A DNA stretch of 64,000 bases from Isoetes taiwanensis. Its lineage: Eukaryota; Streptophyta; Lycopodiopsida; Isoetales; Isoetaceae. The stretch covers positions 4,142,644 through 4,206,643 of the forward strand of contig JAJEKV010000026.1 in NCBI GenBank assembly GCA_021234155.1. Direction: 5' to 3'. A program made the translations under genes and the position numbers. Numbering within the stretch: position 1 is the first letter of the stretch; every line of letters begins with the position of its first letter. This document shows positions 48,174 to 59,969 of the stretch, piece after piece. Below the pieces are notes generated by a model, which was not told the DNA's origin, did no database searches, and saw only the letters and a program-made list of their open reading frames with translations.

Positions 48174-48976
48174 TTAGTCTGTACCAACAATGGGCCACTC
48201 GAGAGGCCAATAACATGACAAAGCAGATTTCTCCATTGCTTGCTCCATATATTGACTAAATTTAGGCAGCAGAGCACCCAAGTTGTTTGCCATAGTTTGC
48301 CAAAAAAAATATTTTCCACCGCCTCGATATGCTATCTCGGCCGCATTAGTCATTGGATGCTCTTTTACATACACTACACCATCTTCAGCCATTTTCAATC
48401 CATTAAGCCATGGAATGAGCTCCATGACAAGCAAACTGCCGCCAGCCTAATATTGGTGTCCAAGAGAAAGGACATATGTAGCTTCCTACGGATTTGAGTG
48501 GATTTGTATCTCTCGGCCATCGATCAAAACTCAGATTTCCATAGTACTGGGTACTCTTTCCATACCACGCTTAATGGCTTCACAAACAACCCCTTTTGAG
48601 GTTCAAGAGGGTGTTTGTGTGGCGAGTCCAACACCGCCCCCGGGTGTAAACAAACTTCACTTTATGGAAAAAGCATCACAAATTTGATCCACAATTGGTA
48701 GAAGATTTTAGAAGTGAGTGAAGACCAGATGGCAACATCAAACCCTTCTCTTACAAATGCAAACAAAGTTGATGCTAACCCCGGCCCGCAAAAAAAAAAC
48801 ATGTTTCCTATATTGAATTGAAGCTCATCTTTCTGGATCTTTTGGTATCTTGAGTTAATATTTTCATTCTTGTGCACACTCTTGCCCAACACAGAATTTA
48901 AGTCAAAGATAATGAGCTTTCTCCCTGAATTAGATGATTCACTGTCCAACAACAAAACACTTGAGAGTCTATTCAC
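48174..48976 (-). pseudogene. FCP1/NIF-like HAD phosphatase domain fragment
   Basis: On the minus strand, NSGRKLIIFDLNSVLGKSVH is like the DxDx(T/V) phosphatase motif with the second D replaced. It is followed by CGPGLASTLFAFVREGFDVA and IWSSLTSK, the second motif of FCP1-type CTD phosphatases. In a shifted frame come ICDAFSIK and GLATQTPS, and after another shift YYGNLSFDRWPRDTNPLKSV. A later frame reads GLKMAEDGVVYVKEHPMTNA. The order fits one domain broken by several shifts. FCP1-like proteins dephosphorylate protein tails; no such activity is expected here. The fragment lies within the minus-strand gene of the composite element, so it may be a captured host domain. Confidence 0.55.
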
Positions 48977-49679
48977 AATTTATAATTGCATTTCAGATTA
49001 CACAATTGAGAAAACACATTGATAATTACACAATTGTTATTTGCACAGGTGTAAGTGAGCCAAATAAATTAATTTTTTCATTACTTATTGAGTACAAAGA
49101 AGCTCGGAGCATGGCTCATACAAAACTGTAATTCACAAACAAGTCAAAGGGACTATCTACCCCCCCGGTAGGAACAACCGCTTGTATATTCATCTCGCCT
49201 TCTACAATTAATGCCTCCATTAGATGATCCCTCCGTGACTTGGCATAGACATCGCTGAACCAACCGGGTGTCATCCGTGATGGTGCACAAGTATTAGAGG
49301 ACTATACCAACAAATAACTAATAGGAAAATAACATGTTCTACTTACAAAAATGGAGCTTGGCTGTGCATCAACCACGCCAAGATCTATGAATTTGTGCAT
49401 GTAAGCCACAATGTACATGCAAGGGTTGCCGGTACTAGTTTCTCGCATTTTAGGACGTAACACAGAGCATCAAAGTTCTTCCTACCATGGTTTAAGCCGT
49501 TGATCCGAGCATCATGTTATTGATCACAAGCTTATGAAACCCGCAAAATTGCAATGTGAGAATAAATCAAGCATAAGAAATTGCAATATGAGAATAATCA
49601 AATCATAAAACTAAAACGTAAACTCATACTTACTCGACCACTTTAGCATCGGGTACATAGCCTTTGGACAGAGAGAGGA

Positions 49680-50057
49680 TCAGATACTTGGGCTAGCTAT
49701 AGATGGACAAGAGCTTTTCACCGACCAGCAAGCACAAGTATTGCCAATGCCACATTTGGGCCTTGCGTAATTGGAACAAATATGTATTGGCATCTTGCAA
49801 TCAAAATGCCATCCAAGCCCTTCCTTTATGTTAGTGTTCATTGCATCCGCCCCCCTCCCCCCCCCGCTCTTGAGGGAATTCACAAAATTCGGAAGGTGTC
49901 CTGGCCGAACCGTAAAAACTTGTGTTTCCAATCGATGGAAGATCGCTACAAAGGTACCGCACACAAATCCGTAATACATATTAATACATAAGATGAGTGA
50001 CTTAGGGAATGAAATAACATAAATATGTTGAAATGCTAGCCTACCTCCCATAGACAT
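49680..50057 (-). pseudogene. Ulp1-like (C48) cysteine protease fragment
   Basis: One frame reads IARCQYIFVPITQG and the adjacent frame reads MWHWQYLCLLVGEKLLSIYS. Together they match the IFIPIN...HW.L.VL...L.IYDS block around the catalytic His of Ulp1/SENP proteases. The Asp and Cys parts further on are not clear. Upstream, FHRLETQVFTVRPGHLPNF may belong to the same protein. Many plant transposons carry Ulp1-like genes. The frame shift at the His block indicates decay. Confidence 0.5.
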
Positions 50058-52910
50058 CTACCATCTTAGAGGTCAAGTCCGCTTCCAGCAGAACTCGTCA
50101 ACATCACTTTGAAAGATAGAGGGTGCGGGGCTTAGGAGGACAATCCCTATAAGGAGTGAATGGAACCAACCTTTTTAGTCGGTTCACTAAACCTGCATAA
50201 GGAAACAACAAAGATTAGCAAAAGAATATATCTATTGTAATCAATTGTATATTACTCACCTTGTAAATTCATCACCGCTTCAAAGATCTTCTACGTGGAT
50301 CGGCTTTGACCTTATTTGTTATCACATCAATATTTGCTTGTAGATCCTCATCCTCTTCCTCTTCCTGGTTCGACTCGGAAGGATCGGGATCGCCTTCCTT
50401 CACGACTGCGGATCGGTCCTATGTACAAAAAAATGTGGTTAATTATCATAACCGAGATGTTTAACAAAATTAGTTCATCTTGGACATACCTCTTTCTAGG
50501 TGGTGGTGGCACTTTTTTGATCGGAGATTTTTTTTTTGGAGGACATTTTTTTGTCACTGGAGATTTTTGCCTTTTTTTTCCTCTTGGAGTGCCATCACCA
50601 AAGATTCTTTTGCCTCCTCTTTGGAGTGGACTCAACTACCAACTCAGCTTCCTCTTCCCCGGTATCTCCCGGGATAAAATCTGGATCCGATTCCTTTGTA
50701 GCTTCTTCTCAGAACAGTCCAACGGGACCCGCAGATGATGCCGGAGACGAGTTTAATCTTTCTTAGCTTCTCCAATTACTAATTTAGCACTTGGTGATGA
50801 AGGAGTTTCATTGCAGCCAGATCATTGAAGGGTCCGCGACTTTTGAATCGCTTTAGCTTTCTCAAGTGCCATCCTCTCAATTTCCTCAACTTCACTTTGC
50901 CATGTTCGAGGAGGCATCAAGGTGCATTGTTCTATTACCGCAATCGTAAATGTCATTGGTGATCCGGAGCTGGAAGGTAGAGGGTCTGATTCTGGTCCGC
51001 TTATTATGCTCAAGATAAAATTTGTAAAGAGAGTCGATGCAGATGGCTCAAGAACATCAGCCATTAAAGCCGCTTCGGGATAGGAACAAATTTCATCCGC
51101 AAAACAAACAAATGATCTAAATTTCAATAGACATAAAAGAACATGAAAACGTAACTAATGAGAAATATCCGTACATTCTCGCCAAGCATGTACATTTCAT
51201 GTACATAAAATGTACCAAATGTAAGTAACTACATTTAACTATAGCCAAATGTACATGTACATGTTCCTCAATGTACATAAAGATACATCAAGTGTACCCG
51301 GATGTACACCGATGTACCCGTGATGTACCTGTGTATCCAGTTAGGAAATGTAGATCTATGCCCAAAAAAAAGCACATATATGTAAAAATGCACATACTTA
51401 TGAATCCATCTACGATGCACTCTAAAAATAAATGCATGTACATCTATTTGCAGATGTAGACTCCATTAGAGACATGTACAACCGATACAACCGCAGGTCA
51501 AGCTCAAAAATAAAAGCATCAATAAACAAGCAAATATATGCCTATGTACCTCTCGCTTTACAGATGTACACTAAAAGTTATACATGTACAAGGAATAGCA
51601 ATGCAATCGAAAGCCATACATGTAGAACTATGCAGATTACAATAACAAATATGAATTAAGTGAAATATAAGTTTAAATTAGTTGAGAGCAATGCATACCT
51701 TTCACAAAGCAGGGGAAACCAAGTGAATTCAGAATGCCCTCATCCCGGATGCAACCTTTTATGCAATTCTCGTCTTTCATGGACCAGATAACACAAGCAA
51801 AGCAGAGGCAATAAGCATCTCTCGCATGGAGCTAGTAAAGAACAAACCGCTTTTGCCAAAGCCTTGGCCACAACAAAGTACATGAACCGAATGTGATGAA
51901 CTGCTCTATAGAAGTAGCTCCTACTGGGTAGGGCCTCGCGTAACAATAGGTCCCGCTCTCCCCATGAAATCCAAAATGCGGAATGCCTTTGCTGAACCAA
52001 TTCAATGCAATTAAGTTTTTCCTTTGCTTGTTCAATTGAGATTTCATGCCTTTCAATTTCTTTTAGTTGCTTCCTCGCAAACCAATGTCTAGCTTAGAAG
52101 AGTGTGCTCTTTATCATGTCTACTCATAACCAAGTCTTCCAACTTGTACTTCAACACCAGAACATAACTTGATTTCCAGTAGGATCCCAGGACAATTTGT
52201 CAAATTCTGTTTTGTCTCATCTATTTTTTCGCGCAGATCTGCTGCAGATCTTCTGGATAGCATATCCTTTCTACCCTCAATCCGGCTGATGACCTTCAAT
52301 GCATCCCTCCTTCTTTCTTCCAATGCTTCTACTTCATTCAATAGGTTAGTTTTCTCCTCCAACCCATGCTTAAGTAATTGCTTTATTGTGTCAACATCTC
52401 GATCTAGAATAACCTGTGGCTCTAATATTCTCACGCAATACGATGTCCTGTTTGATAGTTGAGGATTTACCATTTGTAGGGTCCTCTCAGAACGCCCGAA
52501 ATGAGGGTTTTGGCAAGATCTTTGGCGGTCCTAGCCACGCCCATCCAATCAACAAGCCGCCCCTTCAAGTGAAGAGCAAATGCTCGCAAAATAGGTAGAA
52601 ATATAATGGTTTGTAACCCGTTTCTTGCCATAAACCAATTCATAATATTTAAAAATCATCTTTCCATGCTCAATTCTCCCTTCCTTGAATCCTCGCCTTT
52701 TTTTGAGCTTCACCCCATACCTCGCTCATAACCATCTCTAGGTTGGGTATGTGGGCCTCTCGTGATGTTTATCACGGAGGTCTTTGGCTTGATCACCTCG
52801 GAACCCAAACGTAAACTCCTTGGAGGTAAAAATCCACTGCCGGAAGCACTGGCTTCTTGCTTGGGCTGTGATGATGAGCAAGCACTCATCTGGGGGCGTT
52901 TTGGGGCCAT
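50058..52910 (-). pseudogene. N-terminal and middle part of the element's minus-strand gene
   Basis: A plausible start is the ATG at 52910 (MAPKRPQMSACSSSQPKQ), with a serine-, lysine- and proline-rich leader. At 52473-52120 a frame is strongly coiled-coil-like (DTIKQLLKHGLEEKTNLLNE, EALEERRRDALKVISRIEGR). At 51127-50822 there is a disordered, serine-rich frame ending in a basic helix (EEIERMALEKAKAIQKS). At 50635-50348 lies a lysine-rich frame. I take these as parts of one multi-exon protein leading to the Ulp1-like and FCP1-like blocks, but the joins are not demonstrated. TGTACA words at 51170-51320 may lie in an intron. Confidence 0.35.
51170..51610. repeat. TGTACA-rich spacer, block 3
   Basis: ATGTACATTTCATGTACAT, GGATGTACACCGATGTACCC and many similar words across 51.17-51.60 kb. 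Confidence 0.8.
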
Positions 52911-53139
52911 AGCTAGATGAAGAATTCGTGGATCGAATTCAAGCAAGAGAAGGCAGGGCGGGATAGTGAACGAGAGGCAAACCAAGAAAGAATTTGGGAA
53001 AGAATTTCAAAATCCGATAATTGCGGGTTCAGAGTAGTGGATAGCCATTAATCATGGCAGTTACTAGCGGATCATGATGACAGTTATTCCAAAAATGTGC
53101 ATTTTGTACATATGTATATGTACAAAAAGGGCTACATTT

Positions 53140-53325
53140 ATAGACACTATAACCATATAACCATTAAAAACATTAAAACCATATAACCATTAAAAACATT
53201 AAAACATAATAATCATATAACCATTATAACCATAAACCATTAACCATTAAAACCATTAACCATTAAAAACATTATAACCATTAACCATTAACCATTAAAC
53301 CCATTATAACCATATCTTATATTAT
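53140..53325 (+). repeat. AACCATTAAA array, right of the composite element
   Basis: ATAACCATTAAAAACATTAA and variants fill about 190 bases. Same orientation as the array at 43740. Confidence 0.9.
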
Positions 53326-53435
53326 AATGTTATACCGTAAGTCTGTAGTGCATCGAGCCCTAATTTGAATGGCCGAAATCATCTGGATGCATCCGAAGGC
53401 CTAGATTTATTGCACGACTATGCTTCGATCTCTTA

Positions 53436-54200
53436 AGGGGAAAGGGTAAATGAAAAGGGGGAAAAGGAAAAGGGAAGTGGAAAGAGAGAATGTGAAGGGC
53501 AAAAAGGCACGGGAAAAGGGAAAAGGGTAAAAGGAAGGGTGGGGATAAGAGAAGAGAAAAAGGCATGGAAAACGAAAAAGGGAAAGGGAACCTGAGAAAA
53601 GGGCACGAGGGAAGGAGGAAGAGATAAAGTGGAAAAGGTAAATGGAAAGGGCATGAAAAAAAAAAAGGAAAGAGGAAAAGGTTGAAAAAAGGAGAAAATG
53701 AAGGAGAAAAAAAGCATGGAAAAGGGGAGGAGAAAAAAAGCATGGGAAAAGGAAGGAGCATGGGAAAAGGGGAAAAAAGAGAAGCGTTAAGGAAAGAGGA
53801 AAAAAGAAGGGACAAATGGCATAGGAAAAGGGAAAAAAAAAAAGAGGGAAAGGGAAGGGAAAAAACGCATCAAGAAAAGGGGAAGAGTGAAAGGTTGGAA
53901 AAATGAGGAAAAAGGAAGGGACAAGGGGGAACAAGAAAAGGATGGGGAGGCGGGAAAAAAAAGGGGGCATAGAAAAAGGGAAAGTGAGAAGAAAGCAAAA
54001 GGAAAGGGAAAAGGGGGAAAGGGAACCTAAGTAAAGGTCACAAGAAAAAAGAAAGAGGGAAACGAGAAAAGAGAAGGGGGGAAGGGCATGAGCGAAAAGG
54101 GAAGAGGAAAATGGTGAAGAAAGGGAAAAAAGAAAAAAGGGAAAAGAAAAGGGGCAAGAGAGAAAGGGTGGGGAAAAGAGGAAAATAGGTATAGGAAATG
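53436..54200 (+). repeat. Purine-strand array, locus 2, in a Helitron
   Basis: About 760 bases almost purely G and A on the plus strand, with CATG occurring at intervals of about 20-60 bases (GGGCATGA, AAGCATGG). The minus-strand frame of 279 codons is a composition artefact. The array is followed 27 bases later by the 3' end at 54228. Confidence 0.9.
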
Positions 54201-54227
54201 AGAGAATAAAACAAACTAGAAACGTGT

Positions 54228-54249
54228 GCCCGGCAATGTCGGGCATTAG
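54228..54249 (+). mobile_element. Helitron 3' terminus (hairpin plus TTAG)
   Basis: GCCCGGCAATGTCGGGC (one G-T pair) is followed by A and then TTAG before T. Here only one base separates hairpin and end, shorter than at 29107. Confidence 0.7.
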
Positions 54250-57200
54250 TGATGGACGTGTGGAATAGTTTGTAGGTGGAATAAGAATGTATAAATATAA
54301 TCATTTTTGTAGATGTACTGGAGTGCCAAGTGTGAAGGTTCAAGGATTAGACAATTAGCCATGAGGGCATGAAATGGGTAGGAAAAAACAAAAAACATAA
54401 TATAGAACATAATGGATTGACATAATATAGCACGCTGATGAAGCATTTTCGGATGTATTTTTTGCGTGTCATGTACTTTTTGCATGAAATTTCTAGCATT
54501 TCATGCACAAAGAGCCTTTTGGGTAACATGTGGATTTTAAGCTTAAGATCTTGGGCTAATAACACAATACATGACTTCAAACATTGTGTATTAACGTAAA
54601 GATATTCAGGACATTGAAATACCGTAGCATTTACGTGTGAATGTTAGGGTGGTTAAATGTGAAACATGTCATTTTTGAACTTTTAGAAAATATATGCCAC
54701 TTTAAAAAAGTATCACAATTATCTCCAATGTTGAGAAGGAATAGGGATGTCTCTTAGTAAATCGTTTGGGAAATTGCACCCTACCATGATTTAAGAAGCT
54801 ACATTCATCCATTATTAATTAGTGGCAATAATAACATGGAGATGGTAAAAGCTCTAGCCAAGAAGTTTAATTAGAATCCATACATTGCACTTGTACTACA
54901 AAATGCAAGCAATCTAATTAGAATATGAGAATATAGAATTTGATTGATTAGTAGTAAGAAATAATAACTTTGGTCCCTATTGATTGTATGTGTAACAATT
55001 GCTTGAGTTTGTACCTTAATTTAGAAATGATAAACGTTACAAAAAACACTACAAATTATTCATACATTGTGCCTAGAGCAATTTGTTTGCTCTGAATCTG
55101 TATAATTGCATTTGACTTGGATGCTTTACATCCAAGACACATTGATAAATATCGCAGCAACATAAGATGAAAATATAGATTCGTCATACATTTCAAAATA
55201 ATATTCATCTACTTCTGCAACTATATTTTGGTTCACATTTTCCTTTAAAATACAATAAAATCGCTACAAACTGCGAGAACATTGCCACCATCCAACATCA
55301 GGCAATACATGTTGTACATGACATTGCGTATCATAAAATAAAACACTGCCACAAAATACAAAAGCGCGGCGTAGCTATATTTTGCTACAATCCAGCATAG
55401 AGTTACACGTTTACTATGTTTTCCAGCAAGGTTTATGGTCAGAAGCTAGAATTTGCCTGAAGTAGCAGCTTGATTCCATTCTACATGAAAGCAGAGATGG
55501 AACTTTACCAGAAAAAGGAATTAGTTCAAGCTTTTAGATAACAATGCCCAAACAAAAGCGAAACTGGAGAGAGAGCTTTACCGCATAGATGAAGCACGCT
55601 GATGAACTTGATTTGCTTGCTAGGAAAATAGTGCGAAAAGGTAAAAGTTGCATAATAATTAGCTACCCAGGTCCCTTTCTCCAAATCTGCACATGCAAAT
55701 CACAATTATAATAGATACAAATACATGCAAAACAATGACGAATAGTCTAAGAGATAATCCAAACAATAATAAATCATTGTTGAGCCATAATAAGTATAGC
55801 TATTAACAGCACAATCCTTTTACATGCAAACGTGTAAGAATTTTTTTTGGATTTAAGCACCTATCTAGAAGAAGCCCATAATGCTCATTTGACTTTTCTG
55901 AAGTCCATGATGCTGATACTGTTAGCTTGCAAGTAAACTCCATAGAGTGGCTTCGGCTGCCTCCTCCACATGGTTGCTGATCATGAAAGGAAGGGAACAT
56001 GAATTGCATCATGTCAGTTCCACTCACAACAAATAGAAGTTTGAAGCTGAATCAATAACTATGAATAAACGAAAATAATTGTGATAGAATGGAAGAGACT
56101 ATAACATTAGAAACAGTAACCTAAATTCATTGAGCGTAGAATTAGCCATGGCATAAGGGATCTACCTTATTTTGCTCGCTCTTTTGCTCTTGCATGCATA
56201 TATTATTGAAGTTCAATAATTATTGAAGGAACAATTAGAAGATCACAGACATTGTAGTAATGAAAAAAAAAACCAGATGACCTTTCTAAGAATATAGATA
56301 AGCTTTACTGCATATTATGGTTTACAAAAGCACAACTTCATTGGTGGGATGAGATACCAGGTTGCGTCTTTACTTGCCTGCTCATGCATGCATAAAGCCA
56401 TTATGCAAATTGCATTAGCCAACGGCTTCTCAAATAATGTAGATAATAATGGCTGAAAGAGAACCACATCCTGCTTTGTCTTCCTACTTGCTTGCAGAAG
56501 AGCTTAACACCTGCATTTGGCCATGCATCATTCTCAAAATGTTGACATCGGATTCGCTAGAATCTGTTCTGCAATCTCAAAATTTTAAGAATAGATTGTC
56601 TTGTAAGAATCAATGCATGGAAAAAACGATCTACTGAAAGCAAAGGCTTACCGGCTAATGATGGCCTCCATCCAGGAATGGCATATGTGATTCAACATAC
56701 CTGCTACTGTAAGTTGGAAAGCAAGTATCTGGAAAAGGGAAGCAACATCAACATCATAAATAATACTCCAAGGGAAGCAACATCAACATCATAAATAATA
56801 TTCCAAAAGCCCTATCTGGGACCCAACTCAAGGAAAGCGACCAGAGCACAGATGCAACGATGCAAACAGCACAATACCTGAATCGACTGCATATGTTTGG
56901 TTATAATTTAGTTGGCAGATGCTTCTAAAGCTAGGCAAGCTCCAAACTTTATCTAACTTTTCCTCTGCAGACCTGGTTCCTCTAAGCCTAACAGGAAAAT
57001 CTTGAAACCTGCTTACCTAGGCATAAAATCTTGAACATTCTTGCTGAATCATCTGGATACTGTGAAAGCTTGTCGTTCTAGAGCTTATACTTGAAAAAAC
57101 AAAGGTATCTAAGTTTCCAGCATCAGCCCGGATGAAGTCCTACGCTCATTCTCTCTACCGATTGAAGCCAAGAAAATCTGAAAAAGGGAAGTATAAAGTA

Positions 57201-57700
57201 CCTGCAAAATATATACGGTATGCTTCAATCCAATAGCATAATGCAGAAAAACATACATGAAGAATGCATCAAAGTACCTGCATGGTTCAATCCGGCAGTG
57301 CAATGCGTTCAAATTCAGAAACACGCCAAATACTTCTTCACTAAAGAAACCGAAAGCTTCCCATCCCTACAGCATCGCCAAAACCGATTCTTGCTTCCAT
57401 TCTCACAAATGGCGTTGGGATTTCTGGAAGATCGGCACCAACCAACTGCTTCTTCCCTTTTCGCCTGGATCTGCTACCAAAGAAGAAAAAAAAGAATCGT
57501 GAGAAAACCATTTAAATTACAAAAAAAAAACAAATGGAATCCACAATTTTGGCTATGTAGCTTACGGCTGTCTGGTCTCCATTTTTCATGACTAATCTCT
57601 TCGTCACTGCCGGAAGTGGAAGTGGATATGCAAATCTTTGGTACACACGCCATGCATGCGCCCCTCTGAACCCAGCGCCAAAACGTAGGAGAGAGCTCAA
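54250..57700. other. Non-coding stretch, no gene recognised
   Basis: AT-rich. 56740-56800 has a short duplicated AGGGAAGCAACATCAACATC. The frame at 57220-57591 is open for 123 codons but has no motif. Possibly decayed gene flank; not supportable. Confidence 0.5.
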
Positions 57701-57718
57701 AATTTAAAATCCGTACTG

Positions 57719-58803
57719 TCGGGGGAAAGGGGAACGCCGCATGCGTCTGCACTGCGGCGTTCCTTGCACGAATACCGCCGCCTTACCATTTTAAAAAAGA
57801 AGATGTGCAAAAGGCATGGAAAAAGGGAAAAGGAAAAGGAAAAGGAAAAGAAGGGAAAAAGTGCACAGGAAAATGATCGGCAAAGGAGGAAAACGGAAAG
57901 AAAAAAATCCATCAAAAAAAGGAAACGGGAAAAAAGGGAAAGGGAAAGGGAAGCAGGGGAGTGATGGAGGGGAAGGAAAGGGAAAAAGGACATGAGGAAA
58001 GGAAAAGAGAAAAGAAAAAGGAAGGGTTGAAAAAAGGGAAAATTGCACGGGAAGAGGGAAAGGGTGGGAAAAGGAGGAAAAGGAAGCACGGGAAAAATAG
58101 AAAGAAGAAAAGGGTGGGAAAAAGGGCATGGGAAAAGGGAAATAGAAAAGAAAAAAGAATGGAAAAGGGGGGAAAGAGAGAGAGGCACGGGAAAAAGGAA
58201 ATGAGGAAAATGGAAAAGGGGAAGAGAAAAAGGGAACATGGAAAAGGGAAAGAGGGAAAGGGTGAGGAGATGGAAAAAGGGAAGGTAAAAGGGCATGGAA
58301 AATGGGAGGGAGAAAAGAAAAATGGAAGGGAAAAGGGCACACAAAAAAAGGAGGAAAAGAGTGGGAAAAGGAGGAAAAGAGAAGGGAAAATAGGCATGGA
58401 AAAAGGGCGAAAGAGTAAAAGGTTGAGAAAAAAGGAAGACATGGAAAAAGGGTGGGGAAAAGAGAAGGCATAAAAAAAGAGAAAGGGGAAGGGAAAAGGG
58501 TAAAGAAAAAAGAGAAGAGGGAAAAGGTGGAGAAAGGAGCAAAAGGGAAGGGAAAAAGGTTATCGGGAACAGGGAAGGGGGAAGGAAAGGGATGGAAAAA
58601 CAAGGAAACATGTGAGAAAGACGAGAAAAAAAAAGGAAAAGAAAAAAAAAGTAGAGAAAATAAGAAAAAATGAAATGCGGGATAGAGCAAAAGGGAAAGG
58701 GAAAGGGAAAGGGAAAGGGAAAGGGAAAGGGCTTTTCTCACTGCATCCCAAAGCATTTACAGGCTCTCAACTTATGCCCAGCAACGCTGGGCACCATTAC
58801 TAG
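57719..58803 (+). mobile_element. Non-autonomous Helitron, about 1.08 kb, both ends visible
   Basis: The left end TCGGGGGAAAGGGG leads into GGAACGCCGCA-TGCGTCTGCAC-TGCGGCGTTCC, a perfect 11-bp stem with 11-base loop (family C, also at 25082). The right end is GCCCAGCAACGCTGGGC, then ACCATTA and CTAG (58800-58803) before T. Between them is a purine-strand array. No Rep/helicase sequence is present, so it would depend on enzymes from elsewhere. The base before the left TC is G instead of the usual A, so the exact left border is uncertain. Its right edge abuts an AACCATTAAA array. Confidence 0.7.
58690..58731 (+). repeat. Perfect (GGGAAA)n microsatellite
   Basis: About seven uninterrupted GGGAAA units at the end of the purine array inside the Helitron. 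Recent expansion. Confidence 0.95.
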
Positions 58804-58845
58804 TAACCATTAAAAACATTTAAAACCATTAAAATATTGGAACCA
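58804..58845 (+). repeat. AACCATTAAA array, third locus
   Basis: TAACCATTAAAAACATTTAA then AACCATTAAAATATT, directly after the Helitron end and before the palindromic repeats. Confidence 0.75.
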
Positions 58846-58877
58846 TAGAAAATATTTGTGTGCATACGTGGTGCCGT

Positions 58878-59232
58878 CAAGACACGTCAGCTAGGCGTCA
58901 TTGAACGACGTCGCACAGAGCTGACGTGTCGCGTCGGCCTGCATGGCATGGTGCTACTGCCAAGCTAGCAGGCCTGCATATCAAGACACGTCAGCTGAAC
59001 GTCATTAAACGACGTCGCACAGAGCTGACGTGCCGCGTCGGCCTGCATGACATGGTGCTGCTATCAAGCTGGCAGGCCTGCGTGTCAAGACACGTCAGCT
59101 AGGCGTCGTTGAACGACATCGCACAAAGCTGACGTGTCACGTCGGACTGCGTGGCATGGTGCTGCTGCCAAGCTGGCAGGCCTGCGTGTCAAGACACGCC
59201 AGCTTGACGTCGTTATATAAACGACGTGACAT
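58878..59232 (+). repeat. Nested-palindrome tandem repeat, left block (104-bp period)
   Basis: CAAGACACGTCAGCT starts units at 58878, 58982, 59086 and 59190, exactly 104 bases apart; the fourth is partial. Each unit has an outer pair GACACGTCAGCT...AGCTGACGTGTC (12 bp) around an inner pair built on GACGTCGTT...AACGACGTC (with changes in some units). Further self-complementary words GCAGGCCTGC and GCCAAGCTGGC fill the spacer. TGACGT words, the core of plant bZIP sites, recur throughout. Confidence 0.95.
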
Positions 59233-59242
59233 ACGAAAATTT

Positions 59243-59509
59243 TAAGATAAAAACAGTATCCGATCTATCTATTCATCAGTCGCGAAGTCAGCACCGGTAA
59301 AGGGAAAGAGATGCAAGGGAAAGCAGAAACTCAGATCATCAAAATCAACGAAAAAACTTTCCACTGATCATTCCAGCACCAGCAGAGAGCCCCAAAAAAA
59401 GAGGTTCAAGATTGTTCACGTTGTGTCTGACGTGTCCTCGGATGATCACTCAGAAGACTCCGGGGAATACAATGGCTATGCATTTCCCAGGCATACCATC
59501 ATAGGCTGA
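59243..59509 (+). CDS. Small basic/acidic ORF between palindrome blocks, unrecognised
   Basis: A frame of about 88 codons that lacks a convenient ATG. It opens with a lysine-rich part (KGKRCKGKQKLRSSKSTKKL), then PQKKRFKIVHVVSDVSSDDH with a serine/acidic tail and YAFPRHTIIG before TGA. The basic cluster could be a nuclear-localisation signal. Frame and composition look coding, so it may be a 3' exon. I do not recognise it. It sits between two blocks of 104-bp repeats and may belong to the same element. Confidence 0.4.
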
Positions 59510-59763
59510 CCAAGATGTTTTTGTAAATCAATGAAAATATCAATAAAAAAGTTCTTGTATGAAAATTCTGACTCTCACATTTGCTTTGAATATATTTTAG
59601 ATTTAATACTTCTGTTATACAAAAGACAAAAATTCTCTGTTTTTTTTTAAGTGTTAGCATGACTTATGTTTAAACTATTATATTCAATGGTTGGCCAGCT
59701 CAATCAGTTCAATGGTGTTCAATCAGTTCAATGGTTGGCCAGTTCAATCAGTTCTATCAGCTA

Positions 59764-59915
59764 GACGTCGTTAAACGACGTCCCGCAGAGGTGACGTGTC
59801 CACCATGCCTGCGTGGCATGGTGTTGTTGCCAAGCTGGCAGGCCTGCGTGTCAAGACACGTCAGCTTGACGTCGTTAAACGACGTCCCGCAGAGCTGACG
59901 TGTCAACCATGCCTG
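59764..59915 (+). repeat. Nested-palindrome repeat, middle block
   Basis: GACGTCGTTAAACGACGTC, a 19-base sequence with perfect 9-bp arms, occurs at 59764 and again 104 bases later at 59868. The second unit keeps the full outer pair GACACGTCAGCT/AGCTGACGTGTC. Confidence 0.95.
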
Positions 59916-59969
59916 CGCAGTAGCTGTTGTTATTCTTATCTTTTGAGTGTTCTTGCCCATCTTGCTATA

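Larger units (their letters stand above)
43740..53330. mobile_element. Candidate 9.6-kb composite mobile element (decayed)
   Basis: Bounded on both sides by AACCATTAAA arrays in the same orientation. Within it a DDE-type transposase relic runs on the plus strand (44.1-47.1 kb) and a second gene runs on the minus strand (52.9-48.2 kb), converging on each other. Spacers between modules are rich in TGTACA. No such words were noticed in the flanking 40-43.7 kb. Weakly similar outermost words (CTTTTTTGGGGTACAT at 43872 and, on the complement, CCTTTTTGTACAT near 53120) could be terminal inverted repeats. Treating all of this as one element is inference. Confidence 0.5.

Noticed and set aside
57697-58756. 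Long minus-strand open frames of 304 and 321 codons, rich in Phe, Ser, Pro and Leu
   Set aside because: They read through a purine-only array where stops are rare on the pyrimidine strand. No motif, no codon signal; composition artefact. The same applies to 53407-54246 and 36420-37110.
59796-59969. Upstream part of the 162-codon frame at 59796-60284
   Set aside because: It translates the palindromic repeats themselves; the ATG at 59970 is a better start.
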